Assembly: GCA_934234215.1 (NCBI GenBank)
Contig: CAKQHB010000002.1
Span: 127,211 to 191,210 of the forward strand
Source: an uncultured Cuneatibacter sp.
GTDB lineage: Bacteria > Bacillota > Clostridia > Lachnospirales > Lachnospiraceae
Length of the DNA stretch: 64,000 nucleotides
Direction of reading: 5' to 3'
In this document: piece after piece, positions 50,127 through 59,446 of the stretch
Position numbering within the stretch: position 1 is the stretch's first letter
Layout: each line of letters starts with the position of its first letter
Program-made: the position numbers and the translations under genes
The notes under the pieces: model-generated
Database searches by the model: none
Seen by the model: the letters and a program-made list of their open reading frames with translations, nothing else
What the model was told of the DNA's origin: nothing

Positions 50127-51032
50127 ATGCCGATTAAAGTACAAAACGATCTTCCGGCGCTGGCTGCGCTGGAATCAGAAAATATCTTCGTAATGGATGA
50201 GACCCGTGCGCTGAGTCAGAACATCCGCCCGCTTCAGATCGTGATCCTGAATCTGATGCCGGTAAAAGATGACTATGAGACACAGCTGCTGCGAGCATTG
50301 TCCAACACGCCGCTGCAGGTGGATGTGACCTTTTTAAATGTGTCCACCCACGAGTCGAGAAATACCCCGGTGCGTCATCTGAATAAGTTTTACCGTCATT
50401 TTGACAGCATCAAAGATGGCAAGTACGATGGACTCATTATCACCGGTGCGCCGGTGGAGCACCTGGATTTTGAGGAAGTGGAATACTGGAACGAGCTGGA
50501 GGAAATCATGGAATGGAGTAAGACCCATGTGACTTCCACGTTCCACATCTGCTGGGGAGCTCTGGCAGGGCTGTATTACCACTATGGAATCCCGAAGGTG
50601 AATACCGAGGTCAAGCTGTCCGGTGTTTACCGCCATCGGGTGATGGATCGCCGGGCACCCCTTGTCCGGGGCTTTGACGATGTGTTCTATGCGCCCCACA
50701 GCCGGTTCAGCGGCGTGCGCAAAGAGGATGTGCTGGCACATGAGGAGTTGCAGATTCTGGCGGAATCACCGGAAGCAGGGGTGTTCCTTGTGCAGAGTCA
50801 GGATGGCAGTCAGGTATTTTTACTGGGACATCCCGAATACGACCGCATGTCTCTGGATGGAGAGTATCACCGGGATCTTTCGAGACATTTATCCCCCATC
50901 GTTCCGGTGAATTATTACGAGGACGATGATCCGGACTGCACCCCGCTTTTGACATGGAGATGCCATGCCAATGCCTTATATACCAACTGGCTGAATTTCT
51001 GTGTTTATCAGGTAACGCCTTACGAGCTGTGA
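50127..51032 (+). CDS. metA: Homoserine O-acetyltransferase (MetA/HTS family)
   Basis: 301 residues. The opening MPIKVQNDLPALAALESENI, the PLQIVILNLMPVKDDYETQL block, and catalytic cysteine in TSTFHICWGALAGLYYHYGI are family-typical; histidine and glutamate partners lie in LGHPEYDRMSLDGEYHRD. The GLIITGAPVEHLDFEEVEYW segment has glutamate where the E. coli succinyl enzyme has glycine, the change linked to acetyl-CoA use, so acetyl transfer is more likely than succinyl. First step of methionine synthesis from homoserine. Its 3' end overlaps the convergent flippase gene by 13 bases. Confidence 0.92.
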   Translation: MPIKVQNDLPALAALESENIFVMDETRALSQNIRPLQIVILNLMPVKDDYETQLLRALSNTPLQVDVTFLNVSTHESRNTPVRHLNKFYRHFDSIKDGKYDGLIITGAPVEHLDFEEVEYWNELEEIMEWSKTHVTSTFHICWGALAGLYYHYGIPKVNTEVKLSGVYRHRVMDRRAPLVRGFDDVFYAPHSRFSGVRKEDVLAHEELQILAESPEAGVFLVQSQDGSQVFLLGHPEYDRMSLDGEYHRDLSRHLSPIVPVNYYEDDDPDCTPLLTWRCHANALYTNWLNFCVYQVTPYEL

Positions 51033-52348
51033 CGTAGATAGGGCAGTAACCGCAGCAGATGAAGCGCTGCGAGCATGATTTCGGCGGCGAGTTGTCCGAG
51101 AAGCCATCCCCGGATGCCGAGCTTTGGGACGATGAACCAGAGAAAACCGAGGCGGATAGCCGCACAGATGAGATGATGCAGCAGAACGCTTCCGGTATGT
51201 CCCAGCCCGTTTAGCAGACTTCCCGCAGTGGAGGCGAAATACAAAAATGGGCAGAGCCAGGACTGGATGACGAGGAAGCGCCCGGCAGTCTCACTGGAAT
51301 AAAAAAATGTGCCGATCCATCTGCCAAAAATCAGAAACAGCAGAGTGCAGACTGCGCCGAGGCAGCAGCATAACGACAGCGAAGCACTGGCTGTCCGGCG
51401 AATGCGGGCAGGATCGCGGCTCGCCTGGGCTTCTGCCACTTCCGGCAGGAGCAGCACGGCGGCAGAGTTTGTGAGAGCAGCGGGAAAGGTCAGAAAGGGA
51501 TACACCATGCCGGTGAGAATGCCGTAGAGCGACAGCGCATCGGAGGAGGATAGCCCGGAGCGTTTGAGACAAAGTGGAATGAGAATTGCTTCGAGACTGC
51601 CAAGCCCTGTGAGCAGCAGACGATTGGCAGACAAGGGAACTGCCATCTGTAGGATCAGTTTTTGGAATTGCTCGGAGGTGCCGGTTTCCTTTGCAGAGAC
51701 ATCGGTTTCCGGATGCGTCAGCACGAACAGCAGACTGAGAAGCAGGCACGAGGCCGCCTCACTGAACACGAGGGCGAGCATTGCGTGTCCAGGCGTAAAA
51801 GAGGTGCCCTGATGCAGGGTGCGCCGCCAGATCAGATAGAGGGCAAGTACCCGGAGGATTTGTTCTGCAACTTGTGCTGCCGCAGGAGGCGCTGCCTGTT
51901 TCTTTCCATAGAAGTATCCGCTGATACAGGCATGAGCTGCGGAAAACGGCACAGAGAGCGCCAGAATGCGCAACAGAGGGATGCAGCGTGTCTCCTGCAA
52001 GATCTGCGTGGCGAGAAAGGGTGCCAGCCAGAACAGAATTGCGGACAGGCAGAGTGCCAGAAAAAGCGATGGGAGCAAACCTGCCAGAAGAATGCGTTTT
52101 CGGATGGAAGACGGCTGCCTGATATGGGCGGCAGTCAGACGGGAGATGGCGGTGCTGAACCCGCCGCAGCAGATTGCAAAGCACAGTCCCGACAGCGGAA
52201 ACACGAGCTGGTAGATGCCAAGCTTTTCAGCACCGAGCATGCGGGACAGAAATAAGCGCAGAACAAAACCAAGAATCCGGCAAAACACACCGGATGCAGT
52301 GAGCAGAACAGTTCCGAAAATAAGAGGATGACGGGCAGCGTGTTTCAT
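51020..52348 (-). CDS. SpoVB/MurJ-type flippase of the MOP superfamily
   Basis: About 442 residues from the chosen start (M of MKHAARHPLIFGTVLL; the longer frame upstream lacks a good ribosome site). It opens with FGTVLLTASGVFCRILGFVL and RLFLSRMLGAEKLGIYQLVF, the SpoVB/PST N-terminal signature, and has about 12-14 hydrophobic segments (for example LLAGLLPSLFLALCLSAILF, LGAVCTLLFLIFGRWIGTFF, YFASTAGSLLNGLGHTGSVL). SpoVB proteins flip lipid-linked precursors and are needed for spore cortex in Bacillus; vegetative homologues exist, so sporulation role is inferred. Divergent from the TPR lipoprotein gene with a very short gap. Confidence 0.8.
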   Translation of the reverse strand: MKHAARHPLIFGTVLLTASGVFCRILGFVLRLFLSRMLGAEKLGIYQLVFPLSGLCFAICCGGFSTAISRLTAAHIRQPSSIRKRILLAGLLPSLFLALCLSAILFWLAPFLATQILQETRCIPLLRILALSVPFSAAHACISGYFYGKKQAAPPAAAQVAEQILRVLALYLIWRRTLHQGTSFTPGHAMLALVFSEAASCLLLSLLFVLTHPETDVSAKETGTSEQFQKLILQMAVPLSANRLLLTGLGSLEAILIPLCLKRSGLSSSDALSLYGILTGMVYPFLTFPAALTNSAAVLLLPEVAEAQASRDPARIRRTASASLSLCCCLGAVCTLLFLIFGRWIGTFFYSSETAGRFLVIQSWLCPFLYFASTAGSLLNGLGHTGSVLLHHLICAAIRLGFLWFIVPKLGIRGWLLGQLAAEIMLAALHLLRLLPYLRHSS

Positions 52349-52425
52349 AAACCGATGTCCTGGAGAAAGAATTGGTTCAATATATGAGAAGGAAAAACAA
52401 AAAAGACACGAAGGGAGGAATCCAG

Positions 52426-53211
52426 GTGAAAGGATTTTACAAAAGCGCAGCTTTTTGGATGACAGCGTTTGTGACAGGCGCACTGTTTCTTGGCGGCTGC
52501 GGCAGCTCCGAGACGATGGATCGGGGAAAGTCTTATTATGAGCAGGCGCAGTATGGACAGGCGGAAAACTGCTTCAGTCAGGAGCTGACATCGAATGCGA
52601 GTTCTGTCGATGCGGCCGTGTGGTACGGCATGAGCCTGATGCGTCAGGAAAAGTATTCTGATGCCGAGCAGGTCTTTTTGAATCTCGGAAAAAACGAGAA
52701 GGGAAAAAAGACATCCTACTGGGGCTTGGGCGTTTGCTACAGCGAGGCAGGTTATTACGAACAGGCAGTGAGCGTACTGGAAAAAGGTCTGGAACTGACA
52801 GACTACCATGTGGATTCTTATGATTATGATATGCTTCGCTGGCTGGCTTCGGCTTATTACCAGACAGAGGCGTATGAAAAGAGCGCGGATGCTTACACCC
52901 GCCTGCTGAAACTGGGTGAGACCGTGGCGGAGACGGATGTGCTGAATGATCTGATCGTGCGCATGAGCGAGAGCAGACGCTACGAGGAGGCATATGAGCT
53001 GGCTGTGCAGGCGGCATCTCTGGATGGAACGAACAAACAGTCGATCCGCTGGAATGAGGCAGTGCTGAGTGAGCAGGTGTGCAAGGAAGATGTCACGCTC
53101 CGCTTGTTGGAAAAGTACTGTGCGGATTATCCGGCTGACACAGATGCGGCAGGAGAGCTGTCAGCATGGAAAGAAAAAGGAGCAAACACGGAAAATGGCG
53201 GAAATGATTGA
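52426..53211 (+). CDS. TPR-repeat lipoprotein
   Basis: 261 residues with a GTG start after GGGAGGA at seven bases. Signal segment AAFWMTAFVTGALFLGGC with a lipobox (L-G-G-C), so it is likely lipid-anchored outside the membrane. The rest is tetratricopeptide repeats, each of about 34 residues, with typical words SYYEQAQYGQAENCFSQELT, SYWGLGVCYSEAGYYEQAVS and WLASAYYQTEAYEKSADAYT. Such TPR lipoproteins hold protein partners at the cell surface; partner unknown. hflX begins inside its end (17-base overlap), so the two are co-transcribed. Confidence 0.82.
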   Translation: MKGFYKSAAFWMTAFVTGALFLGGCGSSETMDRGKSYYEQAQYGQAENCFSQELTSNASSVDAAVWYGMSLMRQEKYSDAEQVFLNLGKNEKGKKTSYWGLGVCYSEAGYYEQAVSVLEKGLELTDYHVDSYDYDMLRWLASAYYQTEAYEKSADAYTRLLKLGETVAETDVLNDLIVRMSESRRYEEAYELAVQAASLDGTNKQSIRWNEAVLSEQVCKEDVTLRLLEKYCADYPADTDAAGELSAWKEKGANTENGGND

Positions 53212-54469
53212 GACACAGGAAAAGAAAGAACGGCTGATCTTAGTCGGCGTCAGTACGTCGGAAGCAGATGACACGGAGCGCTCTCTCGATGAGTTGGAAG
53301 AGCTGGTGGAGACGGCAGGCGGTGAGACCGTGGGCAGGCTGGTGCAAAATCTGGATCGCATCAATCCCGGCACATACCTGGGAACAGGTAAAGTAGAGGA
53401 GCTGCGGGAGCTGGTGTGGGAGGCCGATGCAGATGGCGTTGTGTGCGATGATGAGCTGAGTCCTGCACAGCTTCGTAATCTGGAGCAGGCGCTGGATACC
53501 AAGGTCATGGATCGAACACTGGTGATTCTGGATATTTTTGCATCCCACGCAGGAAGCCGAGAAGGTAAGCTGCAGGTCGAGCTGGCACAGCTGCGTTACC
53601 GGGCAACTCGTCTGGTAGGCTTGCGGGAATCTCTGTCCCGTCTGGGCGGCGGTATCGGCACGAGAGGACCGGGTGAGAAAAAGCTGGAGATGGATCGTCG
53701 ATTGATCCATGAACGTATCGGTATGCTGAAAGCAGAATTAAAAGAAGTGCAGCAGCATCGGGAAGTGACCCGTGCAAAGCGTCTCGGCAGTCATACGCCG
53801 GTGGCGGCGATCGTGGGTTACACCAATGCCGGAAAATCCACGCTGCTCAATGCCCTGACGGATGCAAATATTCTGGCGGAGGACAAGCTGTTTGCGACGT
53901 TGGATCCGTCCACGCGAAAGCTGGAGCTGGAAAATGGTGCAGAGCTGCTTTTGACAGATACCGTTGGGTTTATCCGCAAGCTGCCCCATCATCTGATCGA
54001 AGCATTTCAGGGAACTCTGGAGGAGGCGAAGTATGCGGACTATATTCTGCACGTTGTGGATGCCTCCAATCCGGATCGCGACCGACATATGTATGTGGTC
54101 TATGAGACGCTGCAGAAGCTGGGAGTTGAGGGCAAGCCGATCATCACGATTTTCAACAAGCAGGATCGTGTGAGAGAGCTGGCAGCAGAAGATCCGGCGT
54201 GGCTGGAGCCGTGCAGAGATCTGCGGGCGGACGAGACCATTGAGATCTCGGCAGGAGCCGGCGAAGGACTGGAAGAATTAAAAGAGCTGCTGTCCCGAAA
54301 GCTGCGGGAGCAGAAGGTCTATCTGGAACGGGTTTTCCCGTATGCGGAGGCAGGCAGAATCCAGCAGATCCGCAAGTATGGCGAGCTGTTGGAGGAGTCC
54401 TATGAACAGGACGGCATCGCAGTGAAAGCATATGTTCCGGCAGAGCTATTTGAGCAGTTTATAAAATAA
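53195..54469 (+). CDS. hflX: GTPase HflX
   Basis: About 424 residues. The N-terminal HflX domain (ERLILVGVSTSEADDTERSL, NPGTYLGTGKVEELRELV, IFASHAGSREGKLQVELAQL) is followed by GGIGTRGPGEKKLEMDRR and the G domain with P-loop IVGYTNAGKSTLLNALTDA, switch LFATLDPSTRKLEL, DTVGFIRKLPHHLIEAFQGT and FNKQDRV. HflX binds ribosomes and splits stalled or hibernating 70S particles. It overlaps the TPR lipoprotein gene, an arrangement that suggests shared expression. Start at 53195 or 53204 is open; the product is the same from residue 4. Confidence 0.93.
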   Translation: MAEMIETQEKKERLILVGVSTSEADDTERSLDELEELVETAGGETVGRLVQNLDRINPGTYLGTGKVEELRELVWEADADGVVCDDELSPAQLRNLEQALDTKVMDRTLVILDIFASHAGSREGKLQVELAQLRYRATRLVGLRESLSRLGGGIGTRGPGEKKLEMDRRLIHERIGMLKAELKEVQQHREVTRAKRLGSHTPVAAIVGYTNAGKSTLLNALTDANILAEDKLFATLDPSTRKLELENGAELLLTDTVGFIRKLPHHLIEAFQGTLEEAKYADYILHVVDASNPDRDRHMYVVYETLQKLGVEGKPIITIFNKQDRVRELAAEDPAWLEPCRDLRADETIEISAGAGEGLEELKELLSRKLREQKVYLERVFPYAEAGRIQQIRKYGELLEESYEQDGIAVKAYVPAELFEQFIK

Positions 54470-54510
54470 TTTTCTGCAAGGGAAAGAGAGAAGAAAAGGA
54501 GAAAGAAAAG

Positions 54511-55638
54511 ATGGATTTCTTGAATGAATGCAAGCAGAGAAGTGTGAAAAAGGCAATCGTGCCGGCATTGCTGATCCTGGCAATTGCGTTTTTGATCGGT
54601 GGTGTATTTGGCGCACAGAAGCTGCCGAAGATTTTGTCACCGGTTTCTTATGAAGACGTATGCGATGACATTGAGGCAGCAGAGGGCGAATATGTGGAAA
54701 TGAACATCCAGTTCCTGTATGGCTGGTATTGCCAGACGGCGCCCTCTCTTGATTCTGATCTGAAAGATGTGAAGAGCAGAGAGTACATTGTGGATGCAAA
54801 TGACGCAGAATATATCGGAGTCAACCTGCCGAAGAAATATCTGACGGAGGCAGAACAGCTGCTGTCTGAGTGCGAAGATTACTTCAGCACCGGCGATGCA
54901 TCCGGCATTCAGACATCCTTCAAGGTATGCGGTACGATCGAGCGCATGGATGCTGACAGCGAGTCCTACTATAAGCAGTATGTTGGTTACAACGATGACG
55001 ACTCGGATGCGGAGTATCAGGCAATGTTCCAGCCTTACATCCTGAATGTAAGTTCGATGGGCGGAGATACAACAAAAGAAATCTGGAGCGGCGCAATTGC
55101 GGTTCTCGTTGGAATTCTGTGGGCTGTGATCCTGCTGATCCGGAGAGTATGCGGAAGTGGTCAGAAGCAGATGAAGGCAGTGATGCAGGCAGAGGGAGAT
55201 CTGGAGATTACCGCACAGAATGTAGCTTCTTTTGTGCACATGACAGAGCCTGTACACGGTGTGCGCGCAAATGAGAGATGGATCTTCTATGAAGCAGGCG
55301 GCAAGCAGGTGCTTCTGGCGGCGAGAGATGTGGTATGGATGTACAGCTCCGTGACACGGAGAAGATACAACGGTATCCCGGCAGGAAAGACCTTCCAGAT
55401 CATCTTCCGCACCGCACAGGGCAAGCAGTATTCGAAGGTTGTCAATAAAGAAAAGCAGATGTCGGAAATTCTGGCATATGTCGGTCAGAGAGTTTCGGGC
55501 ATTGTGATTGGCTATCAGGATTCCTTCGAAAAGCTGTATAAACAGAATCCGACCATGTTCGCACAGACGATTCTGGCAGACCAGTCCGACATTTATGAAA
55601 ATCCGGAGGATACCGGAAATACGGACGAAAACAACTAA
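54511..55638 (+). CDS. Two-helix membrane protein, DUF6709-like, unknown function
   Basis: 375 residues. One N-terminal helix (KKAIVPALLILAIAFLIGGV), an extracytoplasmic part of about 150 residues rich in aspartate and tyrosine (DADSESYYKQYVGYNDDDSD), a second helix (EIWSGAIAVLVGILWAVILL), and a cytoplasmic domain with NERWIFYEAGGKQVLLAARD and VVWMYSSVTRRRYNGIPAGK. I recall similar clostridial proteins filed under DUF6709 but do not know a function. AAAGGAG precedes the start. It stands alone behind hflX and ends at the minus-strand PduL terminator. Confidence 0.7.
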   Translation: MDFLNECKQRSVKKAIVPALLILAIAFLIGGVFGAQKLPKILSPVSYEDVCDDIEAAEGEYVEMNIQFLYGWYCQTAPSLDSDLKDVKSREYIVDANDAEYIGVNLPKKYLTEAEQLLSECEDYFSTGDASGIQTSFKVCGTIERMDADSESYYKQYVGYNDDDSDAEYQAMFQPYILNVSSMGGDTTKEIWSGAIAVLVGILWAVILLIRRVCGSGQKQMKAVMQAEGDLEITAQNVASFVHMTEPVHGVRANERWIFYEAGGKQVLLAARDVVWMYSSVTRRRYNGIPAGKTFQIIFRTAQGKQYSKVVNKEKQMSEILAYVGQRVSGIVIGYQDSFEKLYKQNPTMFAQTILADQSDIYENPEDTGNTDENN

Positions 55639-55641
55639 AAA

Positions 55642-55682
55642 ATTTCCTGTAAAGTAAAAAAGAATCCTGTTTGGCAGGATTC
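55642..55682 (-). terminator. PduL terminator with dispersed-repeat head
   Basis: On the minus strand GAATCCTG-ccaaa-CAGGATTC is followed by TTTTTTACTTTACAGGAAAT, a good terminator for the PduL gene. The same bases on the plus strand are ATTTCCTGTAAAGTAAAAAA, a near copy of the head of elements A and B. Confidence 0.75.
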
Positions 55683-55719
55683 CAGGGAGCAGTTTCGTTT
55701 ACAGCGCTGGGGAGATTTC

Positions 55720-56361
55720 TCAGCGCTGTATGTCTTCTAACAGTTCCTCTGCCCACTTGTGCAGATCGTAATTCTGTCCGTGGAACAGGTTTAAAATAAC
55801 GCCGTAAGGGGCATCGTCGTTGGAAAAGGCGTTCGCTTCATCCGTATCCACATGCATGGCAAGTCGGTAATCTCTGCTGACACGGACGACAACATTGGCA
55901 TAGATCAGGGCACGCTGGAAGCTCTCGGTGATGACGAAGACTTCATCGTTGTCTTCCACATGCATCTGAAATGCCTGTTCCGGTGTCATGTGAATGTGGC
56001 GCTTTGCCACAATCACGCCCTGAGACAAAGTGATGGAGCGGTCATCGGCAGTGAGAACGCAGCCAGGGGTGCCGTCCAGATCACCGGACTGGCGAATGAC
56101 ACTCTGGATGCCCAGCTTGCGGTTGTCGGTGACAGAGACCTCTACCTGGGATTCCTTTCGGAATGGACCTAAGATCGCAACATTCTCGAAGGTACCTTTT
56201 GGACCGACGAGGTTGACGCGCTCTTTGGCAAGAAACTGACCGGGCTGACTCAGCTCTTTTTGAAACGTCAGCTCTGCGCCCTCTCCGAACAGGGCTTCAA
56301 AATCTTTCCGGCACAGATGAATGTGTCTGGCGGATGTTTCAATGGGGATTTTGATACTCAT
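55720..56361 (-). CDS. Phosphate propanoyltransferase/phosphotransacetylase, PduL family
   Basis: 213 residues; GGAGG precedes the ATG (start 36 bases inside the longest frame). The metal-ligand histidines are in PIETSARHIHLCRKDFEALF and SQGVIVAKRHIHMTPEQAFQ (the two R-H-I-H repeats of PduL). Other family words: SVIRQSGDLDGTPGCVLTA and AMHVDTDEANAF. PduL makes acyl phosphate from acyl-CoA and phosphate, in acetate formation or in propanediol microcompartments. No acetate kinase or shell genes are near, so a housekeeping phosphotransacetylase role is likely. The upstream CDF gene lies four bases beyond the longest frame on the same strand. Confidence 0.9.
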   Translation of the reverse strand: MSIKIPIETSARHIHLCRKDFEALFGEGAELTFQKELSQPGQFLAKERVNLVGPKGTFENVAILGPFRKESQVEVSVTDNRKLGIQSVIRQSGDLDGTPGCVLTADDRSITLSQGVIVAKRHIHMTPEQAFQMHVEDNDEVFVITESFQRALIYANVVVRVSRDYRLAMHVDTDEANAFSNDDAPYGVILNLFHGQNYDLHKWAEELLEDIQR

Positions 56362-56400
56362 TTGTAACCTCCTGAAAGAATCATAGAATGAAAACAAGAC

Positions 56401-57570
56401 TCAGGCATAGAGAGAGTCTACGGTGACAATGGTATGGTACTGTGCGCCGAGGCGCTCTTTGACAAGGTGTTCTAGCTGTGCGGTGAGAGCATCGGCGTGC
56501 TCCATCAGATCCGAGGGACATTCAATGTCAAAAATCAGGTTCGTCTGCGTCTTGCCGGGAACGATGCGGAAATCATGCAGCCGCAGCCGTTCATCCAGCT
56601 CACACAAAAGAGCGGATGTCTGTGTGCGCAGCTGCAGGACATGTTCATCATGGGTCGCAATCGGATCCATATGAATGACGGCGGCACAGTGCAGCTCTTT
56701 GCCGAGACGGCGCTCTGCCTGGTCGATGATCTCATGAATCGTGACAAGGTCAGAATCGCTGGGAACCTCCGCGTGAAGCGAGATCATGACGCGGCCGGGA
56801 CCGTAGTTGTGTACGATGAGATCGTGAATGCCGCAAATATCCGGATATTCCGCAAGGATGCGGTGAATGGCCTGAATAAATTCCGGATCCGGCGCCTGCC
56901 CAAGCAGCGGATTGATCGTATCCTTCGCAGACTGGATGCCTGCATATAGAATGAAGAGAGAAACCAGCAGACCGCACCAGCCGTCGATGGCAAGGTGGGC
57001 AAAATGTCCGACCACCGTGGCAATCAGCACCAGAGCGGTTGCAAGGCAGTCGCTGATGCTGTCGGTGGCGGCAGCCTGAATTGCAGGGGACTGGATCTTG
57101 CGTCCGATCGTGCGGTTGTAGTATGCCATATAAAACTTCACGAGAATTGCCAACAGCAGGATCACGAGGGTGAGGAGCGACCACTCCGGCAGCTCCGGGT
57201 GCAGGATCTTCCCAAAGGAAGTGCGAAGCAGTTCAAAGCCCATGAGCAGAATAATCATGGAGACGATCAGTCCGGAAATATACTCCATGCGCCCGTGCCC
57301 AAAGGGATGTCCGGGATCGGGCTTCTGACTGGCAAGACGAAATCCGATGAGGGTGATCAGGGAAGAACCGGCATCAGACAAGTTATTAAAAGCGTCCGCG
57401 AGAATCGCGATGGAGCCGGAAAGCAGTCCGACCAATGCTTTCGCTGCAAACAATAATAAATTAAAGAGGATACCGACAATGCCGCAAAAGGAGCCGTAAG
57501 CTTCCCGGATGCGGGTAGTGTCAGTCAGTTGTTTTTTCTGTACGATACGGTCAGCAAGGCGAACGATCAT
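56401..57570 (-). CDS. Cation diffusion facilitator (CDF) family transporter
   Basis: 389 residues. Six membrane helices (YGSFCGIVGILFNLLLFAAK onward), the metal site in ADAFNNLSDAGSSLITLIGF (D-x-x-x-D) and its partner in DSISDCLATALVLIATVVGH (D-x-x-S-D), and GHPFGHGRMEYISGLIVSMI typical of CDF. The C-terminal domain (IHDLIVHNYGPGRVMISLHA) is the usual metal-sensing dimer domain. Exports Zn, Mn, Fe or Co in exchange for protons; the metal cannot be told. Probably followed by PduL in the same direction. Confidence 0.92.
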   Translation of the reverse strand: MIVRLADRIVQKKQLTDTTRIREAYGSFCGIVGILFNLLLFAAKALVGLLSGSIAILADAFNNLSDAGSSLITLIGFRLASQKPDPGHPFGHGRMEYISGLIVSMIILLMGFELLRTSFGKILHPELPEWSLLTLVILLLAILVKFYMAYYNRTIGRKIQSPAIQAAATDSISDCLATALVLIATVVGHFAHLAIDGWCGLLVSLFILYAGIQSAKDTINPLLGQAPDPEFIQAIHRILAEYPDICGIHDLIVHNYGPGRVMISLHAEVPSDSDLVTIHEIIDQAERRLGKELHCAAVIHMDPIATHDEHVLQLRTQTSALLCELDERLRLHDFRIVPGKTQTNLIFDIECPSDLMEHADALTAQLEHLVKERLGAQYHTIVTVDSLYA

Positions 57571-57797
57571 GATCTCTCCAATCTCCGGAATGTCTGGACT
57601 TGATTACAGACATCAGCCGGAAGCGCAAAATCGCTCACGGGAGGCACCTTTTTAACAAGATGTTCCGGGAGCAAGGTTAAGTTCCTACTACTATAACACT
57701 GAAAAACAGAATTTACCAGAGAAAAATACAAGAAATCTACTACGGAAAGTGACAAATATAATCTACGAGTCCGGCAGAAGTCTGTAAACAAAATCAA

Positions 57798-57826
57798 TTG
57801 ACAAACGCTGGAAGGATTGTTAAGAT
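57798..57826 (+). promoter_or_regulatory. Sigma-A promoter of ilvN-ilvC
   Basis: TTGACA, 17-base spacer, TAAGAT, ending 33 bases before the ilvN start. No T-box or attenuator fits in that short leader. Confidence 0.75.
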
Positions 57827-57858
57827 GATTAAGTGACGATGGGAGGAGTACTAGCAAT

Positions 57859-58362
57859 ATGAGCAAACAGGTTTTTTCATTATTAGTTGATAATCAGGCA
57901 GGTGTTCTGAGCCGGGTATCGGGACTTTTTTCACGGAGAGGTTATAATATCGACAGCCTTACCGTAGGTGAGACCGAGAACCCCGCATTTTCCAGAATTA
58001 CAGTCGTTGCATCCGGAGACGCAGATGCACTGGAGCAGATTGAGAAGCAACTGGGAAAGCTGATTGATGTAGTGAAGATCCAGGTGTTGCCTGCAGATGC
58101 TTCTGTAGCCAGGGAGCTGATTCTCATCAAGGTAGGCGCTACTGCAGAAGAGCGGCCGCAGGTAATTGCCATTGCCGATATTTTCCGCGCAAAGATCGTA
58201 GACGTTTCCGACCAGTCTATGATGATCGAGCTGACCGGCAATCAGGCAAAATTAGAGGCGTTTATTGGCCTGCTTGGCAAGTTCCGGATTATTGAGCTTG
58301 CCAGAACCGGTATTACCGGACTGTCCAGAGGATCATTTGACAGTGTTCAGATGATGCCCTGA
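57859..58362 (+). CDS. ilvN: Acetolactate synthase small (regulatory) subunit
   Basis: 167 residues. ACT domain at the start (QVFSLLVDNQAGVLSRVSGL and FSRRGYNIDSLTVGETENP), where valine binds for feedback inhibition, and the C-terminal ALS regulatory domain (PQVIAIADIFRAKIVDVSDQ, GITGLSRG). It activates and controls the large subunit, which is not encoded here. GGGAGGAG precedes its start and ilvC follows after 62 bases, so ilvN-ilvC are an operon for branched-chain amino acids. Confidence 0.95.
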   Translation: MSKQVFSLLVDNQAGVLSRVSGLFSRRGYNIDSLTVGETENPAFSRITVVASGDADALEQIEKQLGKLIDVVKIQVLPADASVARELILIKVGATAEERPQVIAIADIFRAKIVDVSDQSMMIELTGNQAKLEAFIGLLGKFRIIELARTGITGLSRGSFDSVQMMP

Positions 58363-58424
58363 GTCAGAGAAGCAGAGCAGTAAATATATTTTACATTTAC
58401 ATGTATTACATGGAGGAGTCAATT

Positions 58425-59441
58425 ATGGCAAAGATTTTTTATCAGGAAGATTGTAACCTGTCCATGCTGGAAGGCAAGACGATTGCAGTAATCGGTTACG
58501 GCAGCCAGGGTCATGCACATGCATTGAACCTGAAGGATTCCGGATGCCACGTAATCATCGGTCTGTACGAGGGCAGTAAGTCCTGGGCAAAGGCTGAGGC
58601 ACAGGGTTTTGAGGTTTATACCGCTGCTGAAGCAGCTAAGAGAGCTGACATCATTATGATTCTGATCAATGATGAGCTGCAGGCTAAGTTATACAAAGAG
58701 AGCATTGAGCCGAATCTGGAAGAGGGCAACATGCTGATGTTTGCTCATGGCTTCAACATTCATTTCGGCTGCATCAACCCTCCGAAGTATGTGGATGTTA
58801 CCATGATCGCTCCGAAGGGACCGGGTCATACCGTTCGTTCCGAGTATCAGGCTGGCAAGGGTGTTCCTTGTCTGATCGCAGTAGAGCAGGATTACACCGG
58901 TAAGGCACAGGATCTGGCTCTGGCATACGCACTGGGTATCGGCGGCGCAAGAGCAGGCGTTCTGGAGACCACCTTCCGTACTGAGACTGAGACCGATCTG
59001 TTCGGTGAGCAGGCAGTTCTGTGCGGCGGCGTTTGCGCTCTGATGCAGGCTGGTTTTGAGACTCTGGTTGAGGCTGGATACGATCCGAGAAATGCATACT
59101 TCGAGTGCATTCATGAGATGAAGCTGATCGTAGACCTGATTTATCAGTCCGGTTTTGCAGGCATGAGATACTCCATCTCCAATACCGCTGAGTACGGCGA
59201 TTACATCACCGGACCGAAGCTGATCACCGAGGAGACCAAGAAGACCATGAAGAAGATCCTGTCCGATATTCAGGATGGTACCTTCGCAAAGGAATTCCTG
59301 CTGGATATGTCCGAAGCAGGTGGTCAGGTACACTTCAAGGCTATGAGAAAGCTGCATGCGGAGCATGAGTCTGAGAAGATCGGCGAGGAGATCCGTAAGC
59401 TGTACAGCTGGAATGGCGAAGACAAGCTGATCAACAACTAA
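58425..59441 (+). CDS. ilvC: Ketol-acid reductoisomerase
   Basis: 338 residues, class I length. NADP fold IAVIGYGSQGHAHALNLKDS, GFNIHFGCINPPKYVDVTMI, IAPKGPGHTVRSEYQAGKGV, and the Mg/acid cluster in TDLFGEQAVLCGGVCALMQA and ECIHEMKLIVDLIYQSG. It converts acetolactate or acetohydroxybutyrate to the dihydroxy acid. GGAGG stands before the ATG at 58425, so the in-frame ATG at 58401 is not used. Codon use is that of a highly expressed gene. Confidence 0.97.
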   Translation: MAKIFYQEDCNLSMLEGKTIAVIGYGSQGHAHALNLKDSGCHVIIGLYEGSKSWAKAEAQGFEVYTAAEAAKRADIIMILINDELQAKLYKESIEPNLEEGNMLMFAHGFNIHFGCINPPKYVDVTMIAPKGPGHTVRSEYQAGKGVPCLIAVEQDYTGKAQDLALAYALGIGGARAGVLETTFRTETETDLFGEQAVLCGGVCALMQAGFETLVEAGYDPRNAYFECIHEMKLIVDLIYQSGFAGMRYSISNTAEYGDYITGPKLITEETKKTMKKILSDIQDGTFAKEFLLDMSEAGGQVHFKAMRKLHAEHESEKIGEEIRKLYSWNGEDKLINN

Positions 59442-59446
59442 TCGCA

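Noticed and set aside
57571..57700. Possible metal (NiCo or Mn) riboswitch in the CDF gene leader
   Set aside because: There is a stem ATGTCTG...CAGACAT near the CDF start, but I could not find the conserved core blocks of either class.
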